Below, piece after piece: positions 6,958 to 15,450 of a stretch of DNA of 34,849 bases (position 1 is its first letter; every line of letters starts with the position of its first letter). The notes under the pieces were generated by a model that made no database searches, had not been told where the DNA came from, and saw only the letters and a list, made by a program, of their open reading frames with translations. This DNA is from Kiritimatiellales bacterium. Lineage in GTDB: Bacteria > Verrucomicrobiota > Kiritimatiellia > Kiritimatiellales > Pontiellaceae. The stretch lies in contig QIHI01000057.1 of assembly GCA_003230915.1 (NCBI GenBank), forward strand, positions 1 through 34,849, given 5' to 3'. The translations under genes and the position numbers were made by a program.

Positions 6958-8061
6958 CTACCGAACCATGCCCCAATGCGTCCGGAAGGGCCAATAGACA
7001 AAGAAGGCAGGGCCTTGAAAGTTCTCGCGCTGCACCCCCCCGAAAAAGCGTCCATCAAGGCTCATGCCCGGCGCAGTATTATCCCCGCACATCAAATATT
7101 CATCGTCCGCCAGTTGAATGAAGGAGGCCTCGGAAGCCAGCAAGCTACCCAGCGCATTCTCATGCCCACCGTGGTAAGCCGGATCGGTAGCGATCTTCTC
7201 GAACATCGGCGGCTCGTTGATGATTTGGCCGTCCGCCACGATACGCCCGTTCTGGATCTGAATCTTTTCGCCGGATAAACCTACCATGCGTTTGATGTAG
7301 AACGTGTCGGCGCGCACTTGGCCATGTTTGATCCCTTTGGTATCGAAGACCGAAATATCCCCACGCTCTGGATGCATGAAATTATATTTCATCTTGTTAA
7401 CGAGGATATGGTCACCGGCAATCACCCGTGCACCGGCAATGATCTCCCCCTCTTTATAAGAGGGTTTGAATTCTCCATTATCGCGCATACGGAACAGCTC
7501 CTCGCGCATGTAGCTTGGAAACTTGTGCGGAACGCCTCCAATATCCAGTACAATCTTATCTCGGTCGCCATAGAAATTCCCTCTTATAGCCCCCGATTTC
7601 TTGACTCGGAATTCCTTATATGACGCGCCGGTCAGCAACCATTTCACAAACTTGATGGGTTGGTGGTCGGTAAACGTGCCTTCATGTTGCATCTCGGTAG
7701 TTATGCCGTTGAGCGTCGGCTGCATGGAGCCCGTCGGGATCTTGAAGGGCTGGAAGAAGAAGGCGCGGATGGCCATAGCAGCGGAAAGGGCAACAATGAT
7801 GACCTCGATATTTTCGCGCAGACCGGACGTATTGGAAGAGGGGTAAACCCTGTTGGCGGCAGCACTGAGTCGCTCGACAGCCTTAACTACATCACCCTTC
7901 CCGGTATTGCGAATTTCAAGCACGACCGCTTCGGCTTCACGCAGTGCTTCGAGATCTTTCGGAGTTGCAACATCCTCGCGCATGTGCCGCGCATGGCGTG
8001 CCGCGTGTAGATATTCTTTAAGCTGCTTACGAAGTTTTCTCTTTTTTAAAAATCCCGTCAT
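6958..8061 (-). CDS. lepB: Signal peptidase I with long cytoplasmic N-terminus
   Basis: Cleaves signal peptides of exported proteins on the outer face of the inner membrane. 367 residues. Residues 1-83 are charged and helix-rich, unlike the short start of typical enzymes; one transmembrane segment (about 84-103) leads directly into the IPTGSMQPTL box with the nucleophile Ser112. The general base is Lys257 in YIKRMVGLSGE. The GDHILVNKMKYNF box and the late GDNTAPGMSLDGRFFGGV box complete the set; the last differs from the usual GDNRxxSxDSR at several places. About 100 residues are inserted between the Ser box and the GDH box. AAGGGG precedes the ATG. It follows lepA after 33 bp, matching the common lepA-lepB pairing. 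Confidence 0.95.
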   Translation of the reverse strand: MTGFLKKRKLRKQLKEYLHAARHARHMREDVATPKDLEALREAEAVVLEIRNTGKGDVVKAVERLSAAANRVYPSSNTSGLRENIEVIIVALSAAMAIRAFFFQPFKIPTGSMQPTLNGITTEMQHEGTFTDHQPIKFVKWLLTGASYKEFRVKKSGAIRGNFYGDRDKIVLDIGGVPHKFPSYMREELFRMRDNGEFKPSYKEGEIIAGARVIAGDHILVNKMKYNFMHPERGDISVFDTKGIKHGQVRADTFYIKRMVGLSGEKIQIQNGRIVADGQIINEPPMFEKIATDPAYHGGHENALGSLLASEASFIQLADDEYLMCGDNTAPGMSLDGRFFGGVQRENFQGPAFFVYWPFRTHWGMVR

Positions 8062-8094
8062 TATTCCCCTTCAGAGTTGGTCTACGGCCTTCCA

Positions 8095-9900
8095 CTACTG
8101 TGAATTTGTTTTTAAAACAGCAATGAACGCTTCCTGCGGAATATTCACCCGACCGATCTTTTTGAGTTTTTTCTTACCTTCCTTCTGGCGTTCAAGCAAC
8201 TTGCGCTTGCGGGAAATATCGCCCCCGTAACACTTAGCCGTCACGTCCTTACGATAGGCACGGATGGTTTCACGGGCAATCACCTTGCCGTTCACTGCGG
8301 CCTGCAGGGCGACCGTGAAGGCTTGACGCGGAATGACATCGAGGAGCGACTTACACATCTGCCGCCCACGAAACTCCGCTTTAGAGCGGTGTAAAATACT
8401 CGAAAAGGCATCGACCACCTCGCTGTGAATCATGATATCCATCCGGACGAGGTCGGAGGCTTGGTAGCCGGAATATTCGTAGTCCATCGAAGCATAACCG
8501 CGGCTAATGGTCTTGAGCTTGTCGTAGAAGTCGATCAACACTTCGTTGAGCGGAATGTGGCAGGTGAGCATGACGCGGTGACCGTCGATCGAATCCGTTT
8601 TTCGAATCTCGCCGCGCCGATCTATAACGAGTTTCATCATATCTCCCATATATTCGGTTGGGCAGATAATCGTCATGGTGATCATCGGCTCCTCGATATG
8701 GTCGATATTACTCATATCGGGCAGATTTACCGGATTGTCGACTTCCAATTCTGAGTCGTTCTTCATTACGACTTTGTACACTACGTTTGGATACGACGAA
8801 ATAATATCGAGGTTATACTCACGACGAAGGCGTTCCATGATGATTTCCATGTGTAGCAAACCTAGGAACCCACAGCGGAAGCCAAAGCCCAGCGCAATTG
8901 ACGACTCCGTCTGGAACGAAAACGAAGCATCGTTCAGGCGGAGCTTATCCATGCTCGCACCGAGTTTCTCATAGTCACTTGTTTCGATCGGATAGATGCC
9001 GGAAAAGACCATAGGATGAATTTCCTTAAAGCCCGGCAACGGAGCCTCGGCTGGCGACCTCGTCAAGGTAAGCGTGTCGCCAATCTGGATATCAGAGGCC
9101 TCCTTGATATTGGCAATCACATAGCCCACCGCTCCCACGTCGAGTTGCTTGCTCTTTTCCATTTCGGGAGTAAAGATTCCGACTTCCTTAATCTCGTAGT
9201 TTTGGCCCGTACTCATCACCTGCACCCGATCGCCTGCTTTGAGCGAGCCGCTAAACAAACGCATATAAACCACCACGCCGCGGAAGGCATCGTACTTCGA
9301 GTCGAATACCAATGCGCGGGTGAGTTTGTCCTGCGGTTTCGCGGGCGGCGGGAACCTCTCCACGATCGCTTCAAGTACGGCCTCTACGCCCAAGCCCGTC
9401 CGCGCGCTCACCTGCAACGCGTCCGTCGCTTCGATCGCCAAGATATCTTCGATCTGCTGGCAAACCTCGGCCACGTCCGCATTCGGCAGCTCGATCTTGT
9501 TGAGTACCGGAAGAATTTCAAGGCCGTTTTCGGTGGCCAGATAGGTGTTCGAAACCGTCTGTGCCTCCACACCCTGCGCAGCGTCCACCACTAAGACGGC
9601 ACCCTCGCAGGCTTGTAAACTTCGGGAAACTTCATACGAAAAATCCACGTGACCCGGCGTATCGATTAAGTTGAAGGTATAGGTTTTTCCATTCTTTGCG
9701 GTGTACTTCATCGTCACCGGATGCGCCTTGATGGTAATGCCTCGCTCTCGCTCGAGATCCATTGAATCGAGCAACTGCTCTTTCATCTTGCGATGCTCCA
9801 CGGTCTGGGTCAGCTCCAGCATGCGGTCGGCCAATGTCGATTTTCCATGGTCGATGTGAGCGATAATCGAAAAGTTTCGAGTTAAAGAGAGATCGCTCAT
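8095..9900 (-). CDS. lepA: Elongation factor 4 (LepA), ribosome back-translocase GTPase
   Basis: 601-residue translational GTPase related to EF-G that remodels stalled or mistranslocated ribosomes and affects 30S maturation. The G1 motif AHIDHGKSTLADRML is at the N-terminus, followed by RERGITI (switch), DTPGHVDF (G3) and NKIELP (G4), then the LepA-specific C-terminal domain with YGGDISRKRKLLERQKEGKKKLK. The ATG at 9900 overlaps the rpe stop by four bases (ATGA), which decides this start over an in-frame one at 9912. It is followed by lepB after 33 bp. Confidence 0.97.
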   Translation of the reverse strand: MSDLSLTRNFSIIAHIDHGKSTLADRMLELTQTVEHRKMKEQLLDSMDLERERGITIKAHPVTMKYTAKNGKTYTFNLIDTPGHVDFSYEVSRSLQACEGAVLVVDAAQGVEAQTVSNTYLATENGLEILPVLNKIELPNADVAEVCQQIEDILAIEATDALQVSARTGLGVEAVLEAIVERFPPPAKPQDKLTRALVFDSKYDAFRGVVVYMRLFSGSLKAGDRVQVMSTGQNYEIKEVGIFTPEMEKSKQLDVGAVGYVIANIKEASDIQIGDTLTLTRSPAEAPLPGFKEIHPMVFSGIYPIETSDYEKLGASMDKLRLNDASFSFQTESSIALGFGFRCGFLGLLHMEIIMERLRREYNLDIISSYPNVVYKVVMKNDSELEVDNPVNLPDMSNIDHIEEPMITMTIICPTEYMGDMMKLVIDRRGEIRKTDSIDGHRVMLTCHIPLNEVLIDFYDKLKTISRGYASMDYEYSGYQASDLVRMDIMIHSEVVDAFSSILHRSKAEFRGRQMCKSLLDVIPRQAFTVALQAAVNGKVIARETIRAYRKDVTAKCYGGDISRKRKLLERQKEGKKKLKKIGRVNIPQEAFIAVLKTNSQ

Positions 9901-10571
9901 ATCGCCTTGCAAAAGTGATCCTGCGCGACCTTCCGGAGATCTGAAACCGCCGTCGCCATGTCGTCCTGCCCATAAAGGTATGAACCCGCCACGAATAGGT
10001 TTGCGCCTGCCGCCGCCGCAGGAACCACCGTCTCATGGTCAATGCCGCCATCAATGGCAATATCTATCCAATCTGCCATCCGGCGGATTGTCGTGATTTT
10101 TTCTTCCGCAATAGCCATATATTTCTGGCCTCCAAAGCCCGGATGCACCGACATCACCAGCACCTCATCCACCCAACGGTTCTCCACGCATTCAAAAATA
10201 CGTTCCACGGGAGTTTCCGGATTGATTGTAATCGCCGCTCGCTTGCCTAAATCTCGAATGGCCGCCAGCACTTCAGCCACATCGCATTGCGCCTCGATGT
10301 GAATCTGAATCGTATCCGCACCTGCCTTAGAAAAGGCCTCGATATAATTTTGCGGCTTCGTAATCATCAAATGCACATTCTGCGGAATAGAAACCACGGC
10401 AGCCGACACCTTCACCGCTTCCGGCCCAAAGCTAATATTCGGTACAAAAACGCCATCCATCACGTCCACATGAATCTGATCCGCACCCGCCGCTTCCGCC
10501 CGCCGGCAACCCTCGGCCAAGTGGCCAAAATCCGCCGCCAAAATGGAAGGCATAATTTGAATATCCGGCAT
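9897..10571 (-). CDS. rpe: Ribulose-phosphate 3-epimerase
   Basis: Interconverts ribulose 5-phosphate and xylulose 5-phosphate in the pentose phosphate pathway. 224-residue TIM barrel. Visible hallmarks: IMPSILAADFGHL, HVDVMDGVFVPNISFGP with a metal-binding His and catalytic Asp, HLMI, MSVHPGFGGQKYM, and DGGIDHETV with the second catalytic Asp, then the phosphate-binding AAGANLFVAGSYLY. GAGGAG lies nine bases before the ATG. The stop overlaps the lepA start, so the two are translationally coupled; this is the first gene of the rpe-lepA-lepB run. Confidence 0.97.
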   Translation of the reverse strand: MPDIQIMPSILAADFGHLAEGCRRAEAAGADQIHVDVMDGVFVPNISFGPEAVKVSAAVVSIPQNVHLMITKPQNYIEAFSKAGADTIQIHIEAQCDVAEVLAAIRDLGKRAAITINPETPVERIFECVENRWVDEVLVMSVHPGFGGQKYMAIAEEKITTIRRMADWIDIAIDGGIDHETVVPAAAAGANLFVAGSYLYGQDDMATAVSDLRKVAQDHFCKAI

Positions 10572-10765
10572 CTACTCGTCTCCTCGAAAAATGAACGCAG
10601 AAGCTACCTGACCCCTCCCTAAACGTCAAGGCTCCTCCCCGGGTGCAAATACTCGATAAAAGGTTTGATAATGCCTCGGCAAGTGAACCTGAAAAAAAGT
10701 AGAAATACCCCTTGCAACAAATCAAATATCGTATACGTTCACCCCCCTCTTAAACGAGAAAAGTT

Positions 10766-10842
<77 letters not shown>

Positions 10843-10848
10843 ACTTTG

Positions 10849-10880
10849 AAGGCCGGAACACACGTTCCGGCCTTTATTTT
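10849..10880. terminator. Terminator after tRNA-fMet, also behind murC
   Basis: AAGGCCGGAAC (10849-10859) pairs with GTTCCGGCCTT (10864-10874) around an ACAC loop, followed by a T-rich tract on the plus strand. It should stop the tRNA transcript; on the minus strand it lies just past the murC stop but has a poorer T-run. Confidence 0.9.
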
Positions 10881-12163
10881 TAAGCTCTCCACTGTATCGC
10901 CCAATCGGCGATCTGCTCAATATCGCCGGCACCAATGATCAGTAAAAGGTCGCCCTCGCGCAATTCGGAGCGAAGATCAGTCCACGCGGATTCCAAGCTA
11001 TCGAAATCGTGCAATCGATCGTCCCAATTACTGGGGAAATGCGTCATTAAATCCTGTGTAGTTCCCCCTTTGATCGGCCGTTCGGAGGCAGCGTAGACCG
11101 GAACGAGCCAGAGTTTTTCCAACCCCTCGAAACTGGCCGGGAAAGCGGCGCCGAGTGCGCACGTGCGTGTGTAGCGGTGCGGTTGGAAGATTCCAAGTAG
11201 CCGCTTGGGCTTCAGCTCCAGCGCAGTTTGAACGAGTGCCGCGACCTCGGTCGGGTGGTGTGCATAGTCGGAAATAATCTGGAGACCCTCGCCTTCGAAG
11301 AGAGTTTCGAAACGACGGCGAATCGTTCGGATTTTCGACAGCGCTTGGCGGATTTCTCCATCGCTTTTCCACGACCTGCAAGCCGCCATCGTAGCGGCGG
11401 CATTCCATTGATTATGTCGCCCTGGGATGGGCAGCTGAATCGGTGTCTCCAAAAATGCGAAGGGTTCACATTTTTGGTTCCCGGAACAGAGCCGGTGGGC
11501 CATTGGATCATCCCCGCAGTAGAAAACCTTCTTCTTAGTATTTCGAACCAAACGTTCGAAGCAACTGATAAAGTCCGCCTCGGAGGCGTGGTGCTCCATG
11601 TGATCATACTCAATGTTGGTAATCACGGCATAGTCGGGCGTGTAGCCTGCAACAGTACCATCGGATTCATCCGCTTCGACCACCATGAGTGGCGCATCCT
11701 TCGCCACACCTTCGATCCCCGAAATTTCACCCCCAACGCAGTAGCCGCAATCGAGCACCTGAGCAATCATGGCCGTGGTGGTGGTCTTCCCATGCGTTCC
11801 TGCAATGGCGATGCAGGTTCGATCACGCATCAGTGCTGGCAAGACTTCTCCTCGCAGGGAAACAGGAATTCCCAATGCCTTGGCACGGCAGACCTCCGGG
11901 TGCGTGTCAGGTACCGCGGTGGAGCGGACAAGCCAGTCGGTGTCCTTGGCGATGTGCCCTTCGTCGTGGCCTGTAAAAATATCGATGCCGCTTTTCCGAA
12001 GCCAATCCGTTTGGCGGTTTTCCTGCACGTCGCAGCCGCTAATCGCCAAGCCACGCTCCTTAAGCAGAAAGGCGACCCCGGCCATCCCGATTCCGCCCGC
12101 ACCGATCAGATGGACACTCCCCCTTCTTTGGATCAGCTCTTCTGCTCGGTCGACCGGATTCAC
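10880..12163 (-). CDS. murC: UDP-N-acetylmuramate--L-alanine ligase
   Basis: Adds L-Ala to UDP-MurNAc, the first peptide step of peptidoglycan synthesis, in the cytoplasm. 427 residues: N-terminal UDP-binding domain with HLIGAGGIGMAGVA, the central ATP-binding loop AGTHGKTTTTAM, VVEADESDG, TNIEYDHMEHH and PGRHNQWNAAA, then the C-terminal DYAHHPTEVAAL domain. The start is GTG at 12163, two bases after the murG stop; no better ATG precedes the glycine motif and only a weak GGGG site is present, consistent with coupled translation. The order murG-murC is the usual dcw order, but ftsW and murB do not flank it here. Confidence 0.96.
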   Translation of the reverse strand: MNPVDRAEELIQRRGSVHLIGAGGIGMAGVAFLLKERGLAISGCDVQENRQTDWLRKSGIDIFTGHDEGHIAKDTDWLVRSTAVPDTHPEVCRAKALGIPVSLRGEVLPALMRDRTCIAIAGTHGKTTTTAMIAQVLDCGYCVGGEISGIEGVAKDAPLMVVEADESDGTVAGYTPDYAVITNIEYDHMEHHASEADFISCFERLVRNTKKKVFYCGDDPMAHRLCSGNQKCEPFAFLETPIQLPIPGRHNQWNAAATMAACRSWKSDGEIRQALSKIRTIRRRFETLFEGEGLQIISDYAHHPTEVAALVQTALELKPKRLLGIFQPHRYTRTCALGAAFPASFEGLEKLWLVPVYAASERPIKGGTTQDLMTHFPSNWDDRLHDFDSLESAWTDLRSELREGDLLLIIGAGDIEQIADWAIQWRA

Positions 12164-12165
12164 GA

Positions 12166-13260
12166 CTACGCCCCAGCCACGGTTTCGAGCAGGTCGGCCA
12201 ACCGGCCGGCGGCGTTGGGCTGCGCCCGCTTCTTCATGGCAACGGCCATGCGCTCAAGACGTTCGGGTTGTTCGGCAACACGGACAAGGTAGTCGCACAG
12301 CCAGCTGGCGGTAAGATCACTCTGCGCCACCACGTCAGCCGCGCTAAAATCTTGCAGGACGCGTGCATTGCCCATCTGGTGGTTGCGCACGGCGGTGGGA
12401 TAGGGAATGAGCAGTGCCGGCAGGGCAAAGGCCGAGAGTTCCGCACAGGTGGCGGCACCGGCACGGCAAATGGCAAGGTCGATGCAGGGGTAGATTGCCT
12501 CCATGTGCTGAACGAAGTGATGCACGTTGGCCTTGATACCCGCCGCCGCATAGATTTCCTCGACGGCTTCGCTATTCTGAAGCCCGGCAATGTGCTCGAC
12601 TTCGATCGCAATGCCTTTCCCGACGGCGGCAACGATGGCTCCGGGTACGGTTTCGTTGAGCACCTGCGCCCCTCGACTCCCGCCCATCACGAGGATGCGC
12701 ATCGGCTCGCCTGCGCCGCGTTCGCGCGGCGGCCGATTACTGGCCTGCTGGAGCGCCTGACGCAACGGCATACCTGTGGTTTCAATGTTGCCGTGTTTGA
12801 GATAGAAGCGCGACTTTTCGAAACTGACGGCGACGGTGTTTGCCCGACGCGCAAGCAGGCTTACAGCCCGGCCGGGGAGCAGGTTGGCCTCGTGCAGGAC
12901 ATAGGGAATCTTGAGTTTTTTTGCGGCCTTTACCGAGCCAAACGAAGCATAGCTACCCATGGCCAGCACTACATCGGGGTTGGCTTTGCGCATGGGGGTG
13001 AGCGACAGTCGGTAGGCCTTGAATAACTTGAACAGAGTTCCAACACTGCGCAGCGAAAACCCAAATTGAAACCCTTCGGAGGGAATGGTGATGATCTTCC
13101 CGGGCCAATCCTTGACGGCATCGCTTTCAATGTCTTTGCCAGCCAGCCAAAGCGTTACGTTGTGGCCACGTTTGAGCAGCTCGTGCCCTGTGGCCAGCCC
13201 CGGAAATATGTGCCCGCCGGTTCCACCGCAGGCAACTGCAATCTTAAGTTTTTTCCCCAT
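12166..13260 (-). CDS. murG: UDP-GlcNAc:undecaprenyl-PP-MurNAc-pentapeptide GlcNAc transferase
   Basis: Converts lipid I to lipid II at the inner face of the membrane. 364 residues, GT-B fold: glycine loop 1 ACGGTGGHIFPG near the N-terminus, HEANLLPGRA, then the second half with VMGGSRGAQVLNETVP, HHFVQHMEAIYPCIDLAICRAGAATCAELSAFALPALLIPYPTA, the donor-sugar site. The ATG at 13260 begins GKKLKIAVACGG, which is the normal family start; the in-frame extension to 13305 is unlikely. The ribosome site is weak (GGGA). murC follows after two bases. Confidence 0.96.
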   Translation of the reverse strand: MGKKLKIAVACGGTGGHIFPGLATGHELLKRGHNVTLWLAGKDIESDAVKDWPGKIITIPSEGFQFGFSLRSVGTLFKLFKAYRLSLTPMRKANPDVVLAMGSYASFGSVKAAKKLKIPYVLHEANLLPGRAVSLLARRANTVAVSFEKSRFYLKHGNIETTGMPLRQALQQASNRPPRERGAGEPMRILVMGGSRGAQVLNETVPGAIVAAVGKGIAIEVEHIAGLQNSEAVEEIYAAAGIKANVHHFVQHMEAIYPCIDLAICRAGAATCAELSAFALPALLIPYPTAVRNHQMGNARVLQDFSAADVVAQSDLTASWLCDYLVRVAEQPERLERMAVAMKKRAQPNAAGRLADLLETVAGA

Positions 13261-13329
13261 GAAGTCCCATCCGCAAAAAATAAAGGTGCAGGTTGTAGCA
13301 CGCACCTCCTAAATTGACACTCTAATTTA

Positions 13330-13357
13330 TTGATGAAACCCCATCCAGACCTATACG
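13330..13357 (+). promoter_or_regulatory. Possible promoter for the 13403 membrane protein
   Basis: TTGATG (13330-13335) and TATACG (13352-13357) lie 16 bp apart, each matching four of six consensus positions, about 45 bp before the ATG at 13403. A second TTGACA at 13314-13319 has no good partner. Confidence 0.35.
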
Positions 13358-13402
13358 GTAGACTTTAAATTAAACTGCCCAACGATCAGCAAGGAGCGGC
13401 TC

Positions 13403-13816
13403 ATGGAAGAACTAGATCCCATTAAACTGAAAGCGGAACTCGACCAATTCAAAAAAGAGAAGGAAAAGATCAGGACGCTCGTGGGCCAGATCGGCGGAAA
13501 GAAACAGGCGCAGCGCGACAAATGGATGAACCGGATCTTCATCACCGCGATCGTGCTCATCGGCATCAATGATGTCCTCCACGTTATAAGTGGATTCCAT
13601 GCACCCATCCCCACCGAACTCTCGCTTGGAATTGCAATTCTTCTCGTCTCGATTAAGATTATTTGGATGATGCACAAGGCCACCAAGGTGGAGCACTTCC
13701 AATTCTGGATCCTCAACTCCATTGAGTTCCGTCTCAACGACGTCTCCAAACAATTGCGCGCACTGGAAAAAACCATCGAGAAATACCACATTGGCAAGTC
13801 ATCAACGGAACGGTAG
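13403..13816 (+). CDS. Small membrane protein with flanking coiled coils, unknown function
   Basis: 137 residues, not recognised. A charged helix (about 1-45, rich in Lys and Glu with heptad-like spacing, such as LKAELDQFKKEKEKIRTL) leads into two hydrophobic segments (about 46-64 and 71-90) joined by a short loop containing HAPIPTE. A second amphipathic helix follows (about 108-130, FRLNDVSKQLRALEKTIEKY). The topology suggests both ends on the same side, probably cytoplasmic, perhaps forming an oligomer. AAGGAG seven bases before the ATG is a strong ribosome site. The last 15 bp overlap the end of epmA on the opposite strand. No domain family is assigned. Confidence 0.75.
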   Translation: MEELDPIKLKAELDQFKKEKEKIRTLVGQIGGKKQAQRDKWMNRIFITAIVLIGINDVLHVISGFHAPIPTELSLGIAILLVSIKIIWMMHKATKVEHFQFWILNSIEFRLNDVSKQLRALEKTIEKYHIGKSSTER

Positions 13817-14647
13817 AACCGCATCAAGCGAGTCGGCTCCCGCCATCAGCATGAGCAGGCGGTCAACGCCCAGCGCCACACCGCCCGACGGGGGCATGTT
13901 TTCCAGCGTCCGAAGGAATTCCTCATCCACCGGATACACTGTTTTCCCCAGCACCTTACGGTGCTCGGCGCATACCTCGAATCGGCGGCGCTGTTCGGCG
14001 GGGTCGGTGAGTTCAGAATAGGCATTGGCGATTTCGATGCCGTCGATGTACAGCTCCCACCGCTCAGCCACGAGCGGGTGGTGCGGCTTACGGCGCGATA
14101 GCGCGGCGGCCTCGACGGGATAATCGATCAGTACGACCGGCCCGCCGAGTGCCTTTAAAGCGGGTTCGATCTTCTCGACCACATCGAGATCAAAGCGGTC
14201 TTCGTCATAGTGGCCGATCGGATCCCAGTCCGCATATTTAACAAAGGCTTCAGAGACCGTGATCTTCTGCCAAGTGGAAGCGGAAATTCCGGCTACTGCC
14301 TGAATCAGAATCTGAGTGTCCGCGAGGATATCCAGATAGTCGGCATTTGCACGGTACCATTCCAACATGGTGTATTCAGGATTATGCAATGGCCCAAATT
14401 CACCGTGGCGAAAGCACTTGCCGATCTCGAAGATTCGTTCGTATCCGGCAGCGAGCAACCGTTTATGGAAGATTTCAGGAGAAGTACGCAGGAAATAATC
14501 TCCGCTGGGTTCGGCATCGATGTGCAACTCCATGCAGGGAATCTTCAAGCGAATCGGGGTTTCAACCTCAATGAAGTCACGCTCATAAAAAAATGCCCTG
14601 ATGCGCTGCATCATGGCGTCTCTGAGTTCTATGCAACCGTCGGACAT
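13802..14647 (-). CDS. epmA: EF-P--(R)-beta-lysine ligase (LysRS paralog)
   Basis: Attaches a lysine derivative to the conserved Lys of elongation factor P; it is a class II lysyl-tRNA synthetase core lacking the anticodon-binding domain. 281 residues: motif 1 region (FYERDFIEVETP), LRTSPEIFHKRLLAAGYERIFEIG, motif 2 CFRHGEFGPLHNPEYTMLEWY, GIEIANAYSELTDPAEQRRRFE, and motif 3 GVALGVDRLLML. It is shorter than the E. coli enzyme (about 325 residues). The ATG follows the efp stop with no spacer (TGAATG), so enzyme and substrate are coupled. The partner aminomutase gene epmB is not in the window. The 3' end overlaps the 13403 gene by 15 bp. Confidence 0.94.
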   Translation of the reverse strand: MSDGCIELRDAMMQRIRAFFYERDFIEVETPIRLKIPCMELHIDAEPSGDYFLRTSPEIFHKRLLAAGYERIFEIGKCFRHGEFGPLHNPEYTMLEWYRANADYLDILADTQILIQAVAGISASTWQKITVSEAFVKYADWDPIGHYDEDRFDLDVVEKIEPALKALGGPVVLIDYPVEAAALSRRKPHHPLVAERWELYIDGIEIANAYSELTDPAEQRRRFEVCAEHRKVLGKTVYPVDEEFLRTLENMPPSGGVALGVDRLLMLMAGADSLDAVLPFR

Positions 14648-15214
14648 TCATCCCTTGGACACACGGTCGGTATAGGTTCCGGTGCGGGTATCGATGCGGA
14701 CGGTGTCGCCTTCGTTGATGAAAATCGGCACGTTAATTTCGTAGCCATTAGCCAGCTTGGCCGGTTTCATAACGTTGGTGGCGGTGTCGCCGCGCGCACC
14801 GGGTTCAGTTTCGGCAATCTCCATCTCCACAAAGTTCGGCAGGGTAATGTCGAGTGCGCGGTCGTCGTGGAACAGGATCTCTACTTTCATGTCGTCGGCG
14901 ATGAAGTTTTTTAAGTCGCCAAGTAATTCTTCGCTTAAAAGGGCTTCCTCATACGTTTCATTGTCCGAAAAAACATAGTTGTCGCCATCAATATAGGAAA
15001 AGGTGAAATCGCGCGACATGAGCGCGCACCGCTTTACCTTTTCAACGGAGCGGTAGGTTTTGTCAAACTGGTTTCCAGTGACCAAATTCTTGATCTTGCA
15101 CCGATAGAGTGCCTGTCCTTTACCGGGCTTGGAAAACTCGAAATTGGTGATCATGCAGGGGTCGCCATCGATCTCGATTTTTAGGCCTTTCTTCAGGTCG
15201 GATGCACTGTACAT
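14648..15214 (-). CDS. efp: Elongation factor P
   Basis: Relieves ribosome stalling at consecutive prolines. 188 residues, the normal length, with three beta-barrel domains. The modifiable loop reads SKPGKGQALYR with Lys32 at the tip, as in the EF-P type that is lysylated by EpmA. The C-terminal part GDTVRIDTRTGTYTDRVSKG is the usual third domain end. GAGG lies eight bases before the ATG. The gene has its own promoter candidate upstream and is followed directly by epmA. Confidence 0.97.
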   Translation of the reverse strand: MYSASDLKKGLKIEIDGDPCMITNFEFSKPGKGQALYRCKIKNLVTGNQFDKTYRSVEKVKRCALMSRDFTFSYIDGDNYVFSDNETYEEALLSEELLGDLKNFIADDMKVEILFHDDRALDITLPNFVEMEIAETEPGARGDTATNVMKPAKLANGYEINVPIFINEGDTVRIDTRTGTYTDRVSKG

Positions 15215-15255
15215 ATGTATTGCCTCTGAATTCGGTATTATAAAAAAGAGCAGAC

Positions 15256-15284
15256 AGTATGCCGAATGCCCTCTAGCCTGCCAA
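15256..15284 (-). promoter_or_regulatory. Promoter candidate for efp-epmA
   Basis: On the minus strand TTGGCA (15284-15279) and CATACT (15261-15256) are 17 bp apart, five and four matches to consensus. The start site would be about 35 bp before the efp ATG. Confidence 0.55.
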
Positions 15285-15349
15285 GTGGTTTTTCTGGCTC
15301 GGAAAAGGCGTGAGGGAACTAGTTCAACACTAAAAAAAGACGGAAAAAA

Positions 15350-15378
15350 TTGGCATTTACAACCAAACCCTCTACATT
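15350..15378 (+). promoter_or_regulatory. Promoter candidate for the SHD1-like exported protein
   Basis: TTGGCA (15350-15355) and TACATT (15373-15378) are 17 bp apart, five and four matches to consensus, giving a leader of about 65 bases before the ATG at 15451. It is divergent to the efp promoter; the two share a 66-bp spacer between their -35 boxes. Confidence 0.55.
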
Positions 15379-15450
15379 TTACCCCTATATTGAATGATTC
15401 GAGATTTTAGAACAGTACTCTGAATTTACCAAGCTAAGGAGGATACAGGG

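Noticed and set aside
9016-9594. Plus-strand open frame inside lepA
   Set aside because: Antisense to conserved GTPase domains; no independent support.
11228-12292. Long open frame on the plus strand (354 codons)
   Set aside because: It lies antisense to murC, whose motifs are complete; its translation has no family features and reflects codon bias.
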